The notes under the pieces were generated by a model. That model saw nothing but the letters and a program-made list of their open reading frames with translations, did no database searches and had not been told where the DNA came from. Shown here piece after piece: positions 36,133 through 46,742 of a stretch of 64,000 bases of DNA (positions are counted from its first letter, which is position 1; the number at the start of each line of letters is the position of its first letter). The translations under genes were made by a program, and so were the position numbers. The DNA is from Thiomicrorhabdus sp. (GTDB taxonomy: Bacteria > Pseudomonadota > Gammaproteobacteria > Thiomicrospirales > Thiomicrospiraceae): positions 372,001 to 436,000 of the forward strand of contig NZ_OY782566.1 in assembly GCF_963677875.1 (NCBI RefSeq), in the 5' to 3' direction.

Positions 36133-36730
36133 CCCGTCTTAGCTGCATACTCAAAGCATTCAAGGCCTGAGCGCGGTGGCTGATGCGGTTCTTTTCCTCT
36201 TTCGCCAGTTGTGCTGCACTTTTCTGCAATTCATCAACCCAAAAAATCGGATCATATCCAAAACCGCCGTTGCCGAGTTTTTCATGCAAGATTTCGCCAT
36301 ACCAACGGCCAAGACCGATAACCGGTGTCGGATCTTCAGCATGCTCCACATAGGCCATTGCACAATAGTAACTGGCGCAGCGGTTCTGCTGTCCCTGCAT
36401 CGCTTTCAGCAGCTTCCGAAGATTGGTTTCATCATTCGCCTTTTCACCGAACTCTTCGGCGGAATAGCGTGCCGAATAAATGCCCGGACGCCCCTGTAAA
36501 GCGCTGACTTCAATGCCTGAATCGTCGGCAATCGCCGGTAAACCGGTTTTTTCGGAAGCAAAGCGCGCTTTAAGAATGGCATTTTCAATAAAACTTAAAC
36601 CGGTCTCGTCGGCTTCGTCGCTGAAAAAGTCTTTTTGCGGCACAACCTCCCAACCGAGCGGCTGCAGAATTTCACTCATCTCACGCAGCTTTCCGGCATT
36701 ACCGGTCGCCAAAACCAATCTTCGACTCAT
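36125..36730 (-). CDS. rdgB: XTP/dITP diphosphatase (RdgB/HAM1)
   Basis: A 201-aa house-cleaning enzyme that hydrolyses dITP and XTP so they are not built into DNA. The opening [18 protein letters not shown], the [22 protein letters not shown] motif and the late [12 protein letters not shown] and SHRAQAL blocks are all typical. The start overlaps the rph stop by 4 bases (ATGA), the usual rph-rdgB pairing. Confidence 0.97.
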   Translation of the reverse strand: MSRRLVLATGNAGKLREMSEILQPLGWEVVPQKDFFSDEADETGLSFIENAILKARFASEKTGLPAIADDSGIEVSALQGRPGIYSARYSAEEFGEKANDETNLRKLLKAMQGQQNRCASYYCAMAYVEHAEDPTPVIGLGRWYGEILHEKLGNGGFGYDPIFWVDELQKSAAQLAKEEKNRISHRAQALNALSMQLRRGA

Positions 36731-37461
36731 TCTTCGCCCATTCCGGCATTCAACGCCGCTTTCTGAATATCAATCAGTTTTCCGATCCCGGCTTGACCCA
36801 ATGCCAACATCTTCTGCAACTCATCCATTGAATAAGGTTCGCCCTCAGCGGTTCCCTGCACTTCGACAAAGCGCCCCTTTTCGTCCATCACCAAATTCAT
36901 ATCGGTATGAGCGGTGGAATCTTCCGGATAATCCAAATCCAGCACAGGAACCCCTTCATAGATGCCGACAGAAACCGAGGCAACGAAATGCAAAATCGGA
37001 TTTTCATCCAAAAGCCCACCGGAAATGAGGCCGTCAATCGCCATTGCCATCGCAACAAAACCGCCGGTAATTGAAGCGGTGCGCGTTCCTCCATCCGCTT
37101 GAATGACATCACAATCCAGATAAATCGAACGTTCTCCCAACTTGTTCAAATCGACAGCTGCCCGCAATGACCGACCGATTAACCGCTGAATTTCCTGAGT
37201 CCGTCCACTCTGCTTGCCCGCAGAAGCTTCGCGACGCATCCGCGTTCCGGTCGAACGCGGCAACATACCGTACTCCGCCGTGACCCATCCCTGAGACTTA
37301 CCACGCAGGAACGATGGAACACTCTCCTCTACCGTGGCGGTACAGATCACCTTCGTTTCGCCAAACTCAACCAGAACGGAGCCTTCTGCATGCTTGGTAA
37401 AATGTTTGGTCAGGCGCACCATACGCATCTCTTCCGGTTTTCTGCCGCTCGGTCTCTGCAT
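36727..37461 (-). CDS. rph: Ribonuclease PH
   Basis: 244 aa. A phosphate-dependent 3' exoribonuclease that trims tRNA ends. The opening [13 protein letters not shown], the [21 protein letters not shown] block, the [15 protein letters not shown]-like region ([20 protein letters not shown]) and [18 protein letters not shown] are present. AAGGA lies 8 bases before the ATG. It heads the minus-strand operon and is divergent from yicC. Confidence 0.98.
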   Translation of the reverse strand: MQRPSGRKPEEMRMVRLTKHFTKHAEGSVLVEFGETKVICTATVEESVPSFLRGKSQGWVTAEYGMLPRSTGTRMRREASAGKQSGRTQEIQRLIGRSLRAAVDLNKLGERSIYLDCDVIQADGGTRTASITGGFVAMAMAIDGLISGGLLDENPILHFVASVSVGIYEGVPVLDLDYPEDSTAHTDMNLVMDEKGRFVEVQGTAEGEPYSMDELQKMLALGQAGIGKLIDIQKAALNAGMGEE

Positions 37462-37547
37462 CTTGATTTTCCTTTTTATTTGAACCTTGTAAAATGGCTT
37501 GCATTATAAACGAAACCCCGCAAAGGGTGGCTTATAAGGAGCCGATT

Positions 37548-38444
37548 ATGTCCTCGAAAACGCCCGCTTCACCCAAAAGCATGACCGCCTTCGCACGCCT
37601 GCAGGATTCCTTAAACCTATCGGACAACCTTTTACCCTACAGCTGGGAACTTCGCAGCGTCAATCAACGTTATTTGGAGATCTATTGCAAACTACCGGAA
37701 ACACTGAGAGCATTGGAGAGCGATATCCGCAGCCGATTGAAAGAACGTTTTCAGCGAGGAAAAATCGAAGTGTATCTCAACCTGGACGGCAGCGCCCTGA
37801 CCCGCAACATCCACCTGAACCACTCGCAACTCAATGAAATCAACCGCATCGTTACACAACTGCGGGCAGACAACCTCAATATCGCTCAGGTCAACCCGCT
37901 GGAACTTCTGAAGTGGCCGGGGGTTTTGCAGGAAGAAGACAGTGTATCCGATTCTTTATCGGAACAGCTTTTAAACAGTCTTGAAAACGCCATCCAACTG
38001 CTGGATCAGCATCGCCATCGGGAAGGCAGCGAACTGCAACGGGTTATTGAAGAGAAGCTCGACGCTCTACAGCACCTGGTCACGGAACTGACGCCACTGA
38101 TTCCCGGCATTATTGAACGCCACACCGATAAGCTCAAGCATAAAATCGAACAACTTTGCAGCAACTTCGACGAGAACAGGTTCTATCAGGAAGTCGCCAT
38201 TCTGGCACAAAAAGCCGATATTCAGGAGGAATTGGATCGCCTTCAGGCACATATGAAAGAGGTGCGCCTGACTCTGAAATCCGATCAGGCAATCGGCCGC
38301 AGGCTGGATTTTCTAATGCAGGAACTCAACCGTGAAGCCAATACCCTTGGATCGAAATCGATTGACCCGCAAATCTCGCAAACCGGCGTAGAAATTAAGG
38401 TATTAATCGAGCAAATGCGCGAACAGGTGCAGAATATCGAATGA
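37548..38444 (+). CDS. yicC: YicC-family endoribonuclease
   Basis: 298 aa from the ATG at 37548, which has an AGGAG site 7 bases upstream; the earlier ATG at 37494 has none. The family landmarks are MTAFARLQ at the start, WELRSVNQRYLEIYCKLPETLR, FQRGKIEVYLNL, and the C-terminal RRLDFLMQELNREANTLGSKS. YicC proteins are newly recognised RNases that act on small RNAs and transcripts. It is divergent from rph, the standard arrangement. Confidence 0.94.
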   Translation: MSSKTPASPKSMTAFARLQDSLNLSDNLLPYSWELRSVNQRYLEIYCKLPETLRALESDIRSRLKERFQRGKIEVYLNLDGSALTRNIHLNHSQLNEINRIVTQLRADNLNIAQVNPLELLKWPGVLQEEDSVSDSLSEQLLNSLENAIQLLDQHRHREGSELQRVIEEKLDALQHLVTELTPLIPGIIERHTDKLKHKIEQLCSNFDENRFYQEVAILAQKADIQEELDRLQAHMKEVRLTLKSDQAIGRRLDFLMQELNREANTLGSKSIDPQISQTGVEIKVLIEQMREQVQNIE

Positions 38445-38505
38445 AATCTTCTGCTTTTTTACCTTCTCCACCCAGACAATAACCACACTATTAGTATGTA
38501 AATAC

Positions 38506-38519
38506 TTGATGTAAATCAA
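38506..38519. promoter_or_regulatory. FNR/ANR-type binding site
   Basis: TTGATGTAAATCAA is an exact match to the FNR consensus TTGAT-N4-ATCAA. A -10-like TGTAAC at 38542-38547 would put the start near 38554, with the site centred at about -41.5, the classic activator position. It lies about 90 bp upstream of a small membrane-protein gene. Confidence 0.75.
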
Positions 38520-38563
38520 TCTTTACTTATTGAAATTTCACTGTAACACCAGTATAGTTTGGC

Positions 38564-38577
38564 GTGTTATATAACAC
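38564..38577. promoter_or_regulatory. 14-bp perfect palindrome in the leader
   Basis: GTGTTATATAACAC, a perfect 14-bp palindrome, lies between the FNR-type site and the start codon at 38606. It may be a second operator or part of the transcription start region. Confidence 0.35.
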
Positions 38578-38605
38578 CCCCTTATTTTTAGCTGAGGCAA
38601 ATATC

Positions 38606-38821
38606 ATGAACAACTTGGTCAAAATGTTATTGGTATTGGTGGTAACCGTTGTTGCTCCTCTACTGATCCTTCTAGGTATCTGGGCAGATATCCTTCCACA
38701 GTCCGTACAGGTCGCGATCGGCTTGATCGGTGTTGCATTGGCGATTATTTTTATCGTTGGCGGAAACCTGATGTGCATGTGGAGCGACATTAAAACAGGC
38801 CGCTATAGAAAAAATTCCTGA
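38606..38821 (+). CDS. Small two-helix membrane protein, unknown, FNR-type promoter
   Basis: 71 aa: MNNLVKMLLVLVVTVVAPLL starts a first hydrophobic helix, a short loop (WADILPQSVQ) follows, then a second helix (VAIGLIGVALAIIFIVGG) and a polar tail (SDIKTGRYRKNS). The ATG at 38606 has GAGG upstream and is preferred to 38564, which lies in the leader palindrome. The family is not recognised. A perfect FNR-type site upstream suggests induction when oxygen is low. Two hairpins follow the stop. Confidence 0.75.
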   Translation: MNNLVKMLLVLVVTVVAPLLILLGIWADILPQSVQVAIGLIGVALAIIFIVGGNLMCMWSDIKTGRYRKNS

Positions 38822-38842
38822 TCGATCTCAATTCGAAAAGGT

Positions 38843-38926
38843 CATCACCGATGTTATTTGGGAGATAACATCGGCGATGATTTCAAATACACCGCTCTGC
38901 AAGCAGAAAAACGGTGTATTTTTCAT
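38843..38926 (+). terminator. Two hairpins after the small membrane-protein gene
   Basis: First: a 15-bp stem with one mismatch, CATCACCGATGTTAT (38843-38857) / ATAACATCGGCGATG (38865-38879). Second: perfect AAATACACCG (38885-38894) / CGGTGTATTT (38912-38921) followed by TTTCATT, the more terminator-like of the two. Confidence 0.8.
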
Positions 38927-39044
38927 TAAATTTCAACAATTCATCCCCCTGTTCCCAGCGCTTGCCGCTATAATGAGACCTTTGAAATGAACTCCGGCAT
39001 TTTTCTCATGTCTGCCGACCCGAATTCTGCTTTCAGAGTGACTC

Positions 39045-41495
39045 ATGAGCCCTAAAGAAAAAAGCATCAACCCCAAAAAAACCCCGAGAATCACCAAAGA
39101 AGCGAGAAAAACCGCTCCAAAAAAACAGCCGCCCAAACGCCGCTGGATTCGTTGGTTCGCCTGGTTCAGCGTTCTCTCTTCACTCATGCTCATTCCGGTA
39201 GCCGCCGCTGTTTTTTACGTCATTACCATCTATCCGAAACTGCCGGATCCTTCCTCGTTAAAAGAAGTCACCTATCAAGTTCCTCTGCGCATTCTGACCA
39301 AGGACGAGAAATTAATCAGCGAAATCGGCACCAAAAAGCGTCTGCCGCTTGAATACCATGAAATTCCGGAACGGATGACTCAGGCAATTATCGCCTCTGA
39401 AGATGAAAGCTTTTTCGAACACGGCGGCGTCGATTTCAAAGGACTTGGACGTGCAGTCTACGACCTGATTACAACCGGACAGAAAAAATCCGGTGGTTCG
39501 ACCATTACCATGCAGGTTGCACGTAATTTCTTCCTGAGCAAAGAAAAAACCTACCTGCGAAAACTGAACGAAATCATTCTTTCCTACAAAATCGAAAACG
39601 AACTCAGTAAACAGGAAATTCTCGCACTTTACATCAACAAAATCTTTCTGGGTTACCGCTCTTACGGGGTTGCCGCCGCCGCCCAGACTTACTACGGAAA
39701 ATCGATTGACGATCTGAGTCTGGACGAATACGCCATGATTGCCGGCCTGCCGAAAGCCCCTTCAGCTTACAATCCGCTGGCAAATCCGGAAAGAGCCCAG
39801 TTACGCCGCAACTACGTTCTACGCCGCATGTACGAATTGAATTTCATCTCCGAAGAGCAGATGCTCCAGGCGCAAGCCGTTGAAGTGCATGCAAGCCAGC
39901 ATTCGGCAAACATTGACATTCGCGCCGGATACGTTGCCGAGATGGCTCGCCAGTTCGCCTTGGAAAAATTCGGTGAAGAAGCGCTGGATAATGGCCTGAC
40001 TATCGTCACGACGCTGGACAGCCGTTTGCAGGATCAGGCCAATGACGCCGTCTACCGGGGATTGCAAACCTATGAACGACGCCACGGTTATCGCGGCCCC
40101 GTCAAAACCTTGGATGCCAATCTGCTTCAAGACACTCAAGCCCTGATCGACAATTTGAAGGAAGTACCGAATTACGGTGATTTAAAAGCAGGTGTCGTCA
40201 CAGGATTCAAAGGCACAAATACCCGCGTTCTGATGGAGTCGGGAAATGCGATTGAAATCCCTTTTGCAACAATGAAATGGGCCGCACCATACAAATCGGT
40301 GAACTACGTCGGCAAAAAACCGACTTCACCCAAGCAGGTTCTCAAGGTTGGCGATGTCATTTACCTGGAAAATCAAAATTCGCAATGGCAACTCGCGCAA
40401 GACCCGAAAACCGAATCCTCTCTGGTTTCTCTGGAAGCGGACAGCGGTCGCGTGCTGGCCCTTGTCGGCGGCTTTGACTATTTCCGCAGCAAATTCAACC
40501 GCGCAACCCAGGGAAGACGCCAGGTCGGTTCCAATATGAAACCGTTCCTTTACTCCTTCGCGCTGGAAAACGACATGACTGCGGCAACCACCATTAACGA
40601 CGCTCCGGTTGTTTTCAAAGATAACTACCGAGAAGATTTCTGGCGCCCGGAAAACTACTCCGGCCGTTATTATGGTCCGACCCGCCTGCGCAAAGCACTC
40701 GCCTATTCACGAAACCTGGTCTCCATCCGCCTGATGCAGAAAGTCGGTATCGACAATGCCATCGGCTACTTTCAGAATTTCGGCTATCCGGCCGACGAAC
40801 TGAAACAGCACCGCGACCTGTCACTTTCCCTCGGAAGTGCCCAATTCACCCCTTGGGAAGTTGCCCGCGCCTATGCGACCTTTGCCAACACCGGCTACCT
40901 GATCGAACCGTACATCATTGAAGAAGTTCGCAACTATAACGGTGATGTTCTATACAAAGCCGAACCGAAACTGGCCTGCCGCGAAGAGCCTTGCGAAATT
41001 CCCGAAGCCAATCGGGCTCCACGCACGATTGACCATCTGAATGCCTACATTATGACCGATATCATGCAGGACGTGATTCGTGTCGGTTCCGCAAAACGCG
41101 CCAAGGCTCTGAAACGCGAAGACATCGCCGGAAAAACCGGAACCACCAACGATCAGAAAGACGCCTGGTTCTCCGGTTTCAACCCGAATATTGTCACCAC
41201 CGTCTGGGTCGGTTTCGACCAGCCGAGTACGCTGGGCCGCAGTGAAGTCGGCGGACGAGCCGCTCTGCCGATCTGGATGGATTATATGCAGACTGCTTTA
41301 AAACCGTATCCGAACATCCCGTTCCCTAGACCGGAAGGCATCGTCAATATTCCGATCGACCCGGAAACCGGGCAAGCGGTTCCGCCGGAAACTGCAAATG
41401 CGATCTACGAAATCTTCCGTCAGGATCGCGCGCCGGAAATTCCCAAGGTTACGCGCAAACAGATCGAAACCATTACCAACGAACTGTTCGATTGA
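39045..41495 (+). CDS. mrcA: Penicillin-binding protein 1A
   Basis: 816 aa, a class A PBP that polymerises and cross-links peptidoglycan. A basic cytoplasmic N-terminus precedes one membrane helix (about residues 44-66). The glycosyltransferase domain has the catalytic glutamate in ASEDESFFEHGGVD and GGSTITMQVARNFFL. The transpeptidase domain has the nucleophile serine in GSNMKPFLYS, SRN (YSRNLVS) and KTGTT. An OB-like insert lies between them, as in PBP1A. Confidence 0.96.
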   Translation: MSPKEKSINPKKTPRITKEARKTAPKKQPPKRRWIRWFAWFSVLSSLMLIPVAAAVFYVITIYPKLPDPSSLKEVTYQVPLRILTKDEKLISEIGTKKRLPLEYHEIPERMTQAIIASEDESFFEHGGVDFKGLGRAVYDLITTGQKKSGGSTITMQVARNFFLSKEKTYLRKLNEIILSYKIENELSKQEILALYINKIFLGYRSYGVAAAAQTYYGKSIDDLSLDEYAMIAGLPKAPSAYNPLANPERAQLRRNYVLRRMYELNFISEEQMLQAQAVEVHASQHSANIDIRAGYVAEMARQFALEKFGEEALDNGLTIVTTLDSRLQDQANDAVYRGLQTYERRHGYRGPVKTLDANLLQDTQALIDNLKEVPNYGDLKAGVVTGFKGTNTRVLMESGNAIEIPFATMKWAAPYKSVNYVGKKPTSPKQVLKVGDVIYLENQNSQWQLAQDPKTESSLVSLEADSGRVLALVGGFDYFRSKFNRATQGRRQVGSNMKPFLYSFALENDMTAATTINDAPVVFKDNYREDFWRPENYSGRYYGPTRLRKALAYSRNLVSIRLMQKVGIDNAIGYFQNFGYPADELKQHRDLSLSLGSAQFTPWEVARAYATFANTGYLIEPYIIEEVRNYNGDVLYKAEPKLACREEPCEIPEANRAPRTIDHLNAYIMTDIMQDVIRVGSAKRAKALKREDIAGKTGTTNDQKDAWFSGFNPNIVTTVWVGFDQPSTLGRSEVGGRAALPIWMDYMQTALKPYPNIPFPRPEGIVNIPIDPETGQAVPPETANAIYEIFRQDRAPEIPKVTRKQIETITNELFD

Positions 41496-41554
41496 TATGG
41501 CGCAACAAAGGATAAACGGCACGGCCCATTCAAGTTAAACCGCAAGGAGTTCCC

Positions 41555-42454
41555 ATGGACTGGCAAGATTTCTCTCTCACCCTGAACCGCAATCTTGACC
41601 GTCCGCTCCGCATCAGCACCGTCCACTCCGTCGCCGGTGGCGACATCCACAAAGCCTATCGGCTACATACCGATCGCGGTAATCTCTTTCTGAAAATGAA
41701 CCGCCGCGAATGCCTGCCGCTTTTCGAAACCGAACTGCGCAATTTGAATGCCATCCGCCAAACCCACAGTATTCAGGCTCCGAAACCGTTTGCCTGCGGC
41801 ATCTATGAAGACAAGTCCTGGCTCGTTATGGCGTATCTGCCGCTCACGGGTCGCGGTGACGATCGGCAAAGAGGCAAAGACCTCGCCCTGATGCACCACC
41901 AGCTTAATCAAGATTCCCGTTATTCGACTCAACCCTTCGGTTGGTTCGAAGACAATTACATCGGCAACAACCGTCAATCCAACCGTTGGCATAGCGACTG
42001 GGTCGGCTTTTACGGTAGTGAACGCCTGGCTCCCCAACTGGAACTGGCCTCGCTCCGCGGTGCCAGTCCACAACTGTTCGAAGAAGGGCACCGCCTGATC
42101 CGAAACCTTCCGCTCTGGTTCGAAAGCTACCACCCGCAAGCATCCTTGCTGCACGGTGATCTCTGGGGCGGTAACAGCGCCTTTACCGAAAACGGCGATC
42201 CGGTAATTTTTGATCCTGCCAGCTATTACGGGGATCGGGAAACCGATCTGGCAATGACCGAACTATTCGGCGGTTTTTCCGACGACTTCTATCAGGGATA
42301 CCACGAGGTCTTCCCCCTCGACAGCGGTTACCAAAGCCGTAAACCGTTATATAACCTGTACCACCTTCTCAACCACTACAACCTGTTCGGCGGCCATTAT
42401 CAGACCCAATCACTGCAAGCGATTCGCCAGCTTTTAAAAAGCAAAGGCTTGTAA
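41555..42454 (+). CDS. Fructosamine-kinase-family protein
   Basis: 299 aa of the aminoglycoside-phosphotransferase-like kinase fold. Key parts are GGDIHKAYRLHTDRGNLFLKMNRRE (nucleotide-binding lobe with lysine), the catalytic loop LLHGDLWGGNSAF and the metal-binding FDPASYYGDRETDLAM. Bacterial members phosphorylate glycated amines or sugars (ribulosamine/fructosamine repair). AAGGAG 6 bases before the ATG. It sits between mrcA and adk in the same orientation. Confidence 0.92.
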   Translation: MDWQDFSLTLNRNLDRPLRISTVHSVAGGDIHKAYRLHTDRGNLFLKMNRRECLPLFETELRNLNAIRQTHSIQAPKPFACGIYEDKSWLVMAYLPLTGRGDDRQRGKDLALMHHQLNQDSRYSTQPFGWFEDNYIGNNRQSNRWHSDWVGFYGSERLAPQLELASLRGASPQLFEEGHRLIRNLPLWFESYHPQASLLHGDLWGGNSAFTENGDPVIFDPASYYGDRETDLAMTELFGGFSDDFYQGYHEVFPLDSGYQSRKPLYNLYHLLNHYNLFGGHYQTQSLQAIRQLLKSKGL

Positions 42455-42487
42455 AAAGGCAAACTTTTCCCTGAGGAACAAAGCCCG

Positions 42488-43218
<731 letters not shown>

Positions 43219-43239
43219 GTCTCAGCTGAATAGCCTGTA

Positions 43240-43276
43240 AAAACGCCGGTACAGGAATTTCCTGCACCGGCGTTTT
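43240..43276. terminator. Bidirectional terminator adk / DUF3240
   Basis: Long inverted repeat: AAAACGCCGGT (43240-43250) / ACCGGCGTTTT (43265-43275), continuing inside as CAGGAA/TTCCTG. A-rich left and T-rich right sides suit both directions. Confidence 0.93.
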
Positions 43277-43299
43277 GCTTTTCAGGCTGTCGAAAGCCG

Positions 43300-43614
43300 T
43301 CACAACCCGGTTGGAGTTAACCAATCCGGCTGGAGCATCGGCAACAACCAGCAGTCAAACCCGCTGATCGACTCTTTTAAGTGCCGATAGAGCAGTTCCG
43401 CCTCCTGCAAATCCGTTTTAACTTCGATCATGGACTGTTTCTGATAACCTGAAACCCGTTCGGTAATGGCTTCCAGCTCCCGGTGATGCATCTGAATGCC
43501 CGTCCCCCAAAAACTCAGAGGACGATGCGGAAAACTCAACAGGGCATCCGTCATGGCATCGTAAAGTTCGCTTTTAAAACTGATGTGCAAAACACATGCT
43601 TGCGGTAGCGTCAT
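43300..43614 (-). CDS. DUF3240 protein of the metal-efflux operon
   Basis: A 104-aa protein starting on the base after the RND pump stop. It has the DUF3240 pattern of a small ferredoxin-like or PII-like fold (VLHISFKSELYDAMTDALL, ITERVSGYQKQSMIEVKTD, SGFDCWLLPM). Genes of this family occur at the end of CzcA/CusA-type efflux operons; a regulatory or metal-sensing role has been proposed, but it is not proven. Confidence 0.82.
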   Translation of the reverse strand: MTLPQACVLHISFKSELYDAMTDALLSFPHRPLSFWGTGIQMHHRELEAITERVSGYQKQSMIEVKTDLQEAELLYRHLKESISGFDCWLLPMLQPDWLTPTGL

Positions 43615-46600
43615 CTAATATCCTCCTCCATTTCTTTGCTCCGTTTGCTCAACACTGTCCAGTGTGCTGCGCAACCCGAAGCGTCGATAGATAATCGGTA
43701 AAATCAGCAACGTCAGTAAGGTCGAGCTGATCAAACCACCAATAACAACTATCGCCAAAGGCCGCTGAATTTCAGAACCCGGGCCGTCGGCAAAAACCAG
43801 CGGAACCAGCCCAAGCGCTGCAATTGATGCCGTCATCAGAACCGGACGCAATCGTCGCATGGCCCCTTCCACCACAACCCGAGAAACATTCATTCCGGTT
43901 GCCAGCAACTGATTGAAGTAGCTGATCATCACCACACCGTTCAGCACGGCAATCCCCAACAAAGCGATAAAGCCGACCGATGCCGGAACCGAAAGGTATT
44001 CACCGGTCAGCCACAAGGCCAGAATACCGCCGATCAACGCAAACGGAACATTCACCATCACCATTACCGCCTGCGGAATCGACTTGAAGGTCGAAAACAG
44101 AATCAGGAAAATCAACACCAGTGCTACCGGGACCACGATCGCCAGCTTCTGTGCCGCACGCTGCTGATTCTCGAATTTACCGCCCCATTCGAAATAGTAA
44201 CCGGCCGGAATACTCAGTGCTTTGGCTTTTTCTTTGGCCTCGTCGACAAAACCCACCAGATCTCGTCCGACCACATTCGTCACCACCACCGCAAAACGTT
44301 TACTCTGCTCGCGCTGAATCGACACAGGCCCTTCGACCTCCTGGGCATCCACCAGTTGATTGAGCAGGATTGTCTGCACGCCTCGCTCGGTACGCACGGT
44401 AATCGGCTGATTAAGCATTTCGAACGCCGATGCCTTATAAGACTCCGGCGCGCGCAGCATCAGAGGAACGCGACGAATGCCGTCATAAATCACGCCGACT
44501 TCCAGACCGTTAATCTGTGAGCGCAGCAGCGCTTCAACCTGAACCGTACTCAGACCGAGACGACCCGCCATATCGCGGTTCACTGCCAGCTGCAGATAGC
44601 GCAAACCGTCATTGGTTGCGGTAAACACATCCTGCGATCCCTGAATCGATTCCACCATGGTTACCATCTCTTTGGCAACGTCGTTAATTTCATCCGGATT
44701 ATCGCCGAAAATTTTGATCGCCACATCACCGCGCGCCCCGGTCAGCATTTCGTCGACACGCATCTGAATCGGCTGGGTAAACGCATAATTAATTCCCGGG
44801 AAACGGGTATCCAGCACATGCCGCACCGCTTCAATCAACTCATCTTTGCTCTGCATGCGCCACTCTTCTTTCGGTTTCAGAATCAAAAAGGTGTCGGTAT
44901 CGTTCAGACTCATCGGATCCATACCGATCTCGTCCGAACCGACACGTGCAACCATGCGGGTCACTTCCGGCACCTGTTGCATGATCACCTTCTGAATTCT
45001 CATATCCATTTGCGTCGATGCTTCAAGACTGATGGACGGCGATTTTTCGATCTGCAGAATCACATAACCTTCATCCATCTGCGGTATAAAGGTTTTACCG
45101 ACCTGAGTGTAAATTCCTCCCGCGGTAATCAACGCCGCTATCGCAGCCAGCACCACGGTTTTATCATGCCGGAGGCTCCATTCGAGAAGTGGACGGTAAG
45201 CCCGGCCGAGCTGGCGAATCAACCAAGGCTCCTGATGTGACGGCTTGCCGAGAATAAACGACGCCAAGGTCGGAATAACCGTTAGCGACAACAGCAGAGA
45301 ACTCCCCAAGGCAAAGATAATCGTTACGGCCACCGGCACGAACAGTTTTCCTTCCAGGCCCTCCAGCGTCAACAGCGGCAGGAAAACGGTCATAATGATC
45401 AGAATTCCGGAAATAACCGGCACCGAAACCTCTTTCAGGGCACGAAAAATAATGTGCATTTTCGGCAGCGAAAAATCACTGTGCTGATCTTTCTCCTGAT
45501 GAGAAACCACGTTTTCGACCACGACCACCGCCGCGTCCACCAGCATCCCGATAGCGATTGCCAAGCCGCCGAGCGACATCAGATTCGCCGACAGGTCAAA
45601 CCAGCGCATCAGTATAAAAGTCATCAGCGCCGCCAAGGGCAAAATCAGAGCAACCGTCAGGGCAGCGCGAACATTGCCCAAAAACACCAACAGAACCAAT
45701 AAAACCAGCGCCACCGCTTCCAATAACGCTTTGGATACTCCGAAAATCGCAGTATTGACCAGATCGCTGCGTTTGTAGAAAGCACTGACCTCAATGCCCT
45801 TCGGAAAAGCCGGTTGCAAATCCTGCAGCCGAGCTTCAATGCCGCTGACAACTTCACGTGCATTCGCCCCTTTCAAAGCCATCACCAGTCCTTGCACCGC
45901 TTCACTGTGACCGTTTTGCGTTACCGCTCCGTTACGGTAGATCGAATCGATTTTGACCGTCGCCAGATCTCCGACTTTAATGGCCACATCATTCTGATAG
46001 ACCACAACAGTATTTTCGATATCGGCTATCGAGTTCAGATTTCCCTGAGTACGTACCAGAAGCACTTCTTCTCCCTGATGCAGACGCCCGGCACCGTCAT
46101 TGCGGTTATTCTCCTGCAACGCATCCAGCAACTGCGGCAGGCCGATCTGATAAGCCGCCAATTTCTGATAATCGGGTTGTACCGCATAGGTGCGCGCCAG
46201 ACCGCCAAGGACATTGACATCGGCCACGCCCGGCACCGAACGCAGTGCCGGACGAATCACCCAGTCCAGCAAATCGCGTTTCTGCATATTGTCGAGGGTA
46301 TCGCCTTCAATGGTAAACATGAAAACGTCGCTCAAAGGCGTCGATAAAGGCGCCATGCCTCCGGTTACTCCCGTCGGCAGATCAACATTGCCAAGGCGTT
46401 CGGAGACAATTTGCCGCGCCCAGTAAATATCGGTTCCTTCCTGGAAATCTAATGTAATATCCGCCAGGCCATATTTGGCCAAAGAACGTAAAATCTGCTG
46501 TTTCGGCAAACCGAGCAGCTCCTGCTCCAAGGGGGCAATAACCCTCTGTTCCACTTCGGACGGCGTCATGCCCGGTGCCTTAAAAATCATTTTTACCTGC

Positions 46601-46734
46601 GATGGCGAGACATCCGGAAAAGCATCAATCGGCATTTTCTGGAATGCCTGCCAACCGCCGGCAATCACTGCAAACACCAGCAAAACCACCAGGGTTCTCT
46701 GGATAAGAAAAAACTGTAAAAAACGCGCCAACAT
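43615..46734 (-). CDS. Heavy-metal RND efflux pump (CusA/CzcA family)
   Basis: 1039 aa, HME-type RND transporter with 12 hydrophobic segments and two large periplasmic loops. It exports metal ions from periplasm or cytoplasm using the proton gradient. In the fourth helix the proton-path motif reads LAIAIGMLVDAAVVVVEN, like the CusA (copper/silver) form; the zinc/cobalt CzcA form has DFG before this. The metal is therefore more likely monovalent copper or silver, but the sequence alone does not prove it. It forms an operon with the adaptor upstream and DUF3240 downstream. Confidence 0.93.
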   Translation of the reverse strand: MLARFLQFFLIQRTLVVLLVFAVIAGGWQAFQKMPIDAFPDVSPSQVKMIFKAPGMTPSEVEQRVIAPLEQELLGLPKQQILRSLAKYGLADITLDFQEGTDIYWARQIVSERLGNVDLPTGVTGGMAPLSTPLSDVFMFTIEGDTLDNMQKRDLLDWVIRPALRSVPGVADVNVLGGLARTYAVQPDYQKLAAYQIGLPQLLDALQENNRNDGAGRLHQGEEVLLVRTQGNLNSIADIENTVVVYQNDVAIKVGDLATVKIDSIYRNGAVTQNGHSEAVQGLVMALKGANAREVVSGIEARLQDLQPAFPKGIEVSAFYKRSDLVNTAIFGVSKALLEAVALVLLVLLVFLGNVRAALTVALILPLAALMTFILMRWFDLSANLMSLGGLAIAIGMLVDAAVVVVENVVSHQEKDQHSDFSLPKMHIIFRALKEVSVPVISGILIIMTVFLPLLTLEGLEGKLFVPVAVTIIFALGSSLLLSLTVIPTLASFILGKPSHQEPWLIRQLGRAYRPLLEWSLRHDKTVVLAAIAALITAGGIYTQVGKTFIPQMDEGYVILQIEKSPSISLEASTQMDMRIQKVIMQQVPEVTRMVARVGSDEIGMDPMSLNDTDTFLILKPKEEWRMQSKDELIEAVRHVLDTRFPGINYAFTQPIQMRVDEMLTGARGDVAIKIFGDNPDEINDVAKEMVTMVESIQGSQDVFTATNDGLRYLQLAVNRDMAGRLGLSTVQVEALLRSQINGLEVGVIYDGIRRVPLMLRAPESYKASAFEMLNQPITVRTERGVQTILLNQLVDAQEVEGPVSIQREQSKRFAVVVTNVVGRDLVGFVDEAKEKAKALSIPAGYYFEWGGKFENQQRAAQKLAIVVPVALVLIFLILFSTFKSIPQAVMVMVNVPFALIGGILALWLTGEYLSVPASVGFIALLGIAVLNGVVMISYFNQLLATGMNVSRVVVEGAMRRLRPVLMTASIAALGLVPLVFADGPGSEIQRPLAIVVIGGLISSTLLTLLILPIIYRRFGLRSTLDSVEQTEQRNGGGY

Positions 46735-46742
46735 ACCGCCTC

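Noticed and set aside
38933-39193. Minus-strand ORF with a hydrophobic stretch opposite the mrcA start
   Set aside because: Shadow of the mrcA membrane segment; no ribosome site and mostly antisense to a certain gene.
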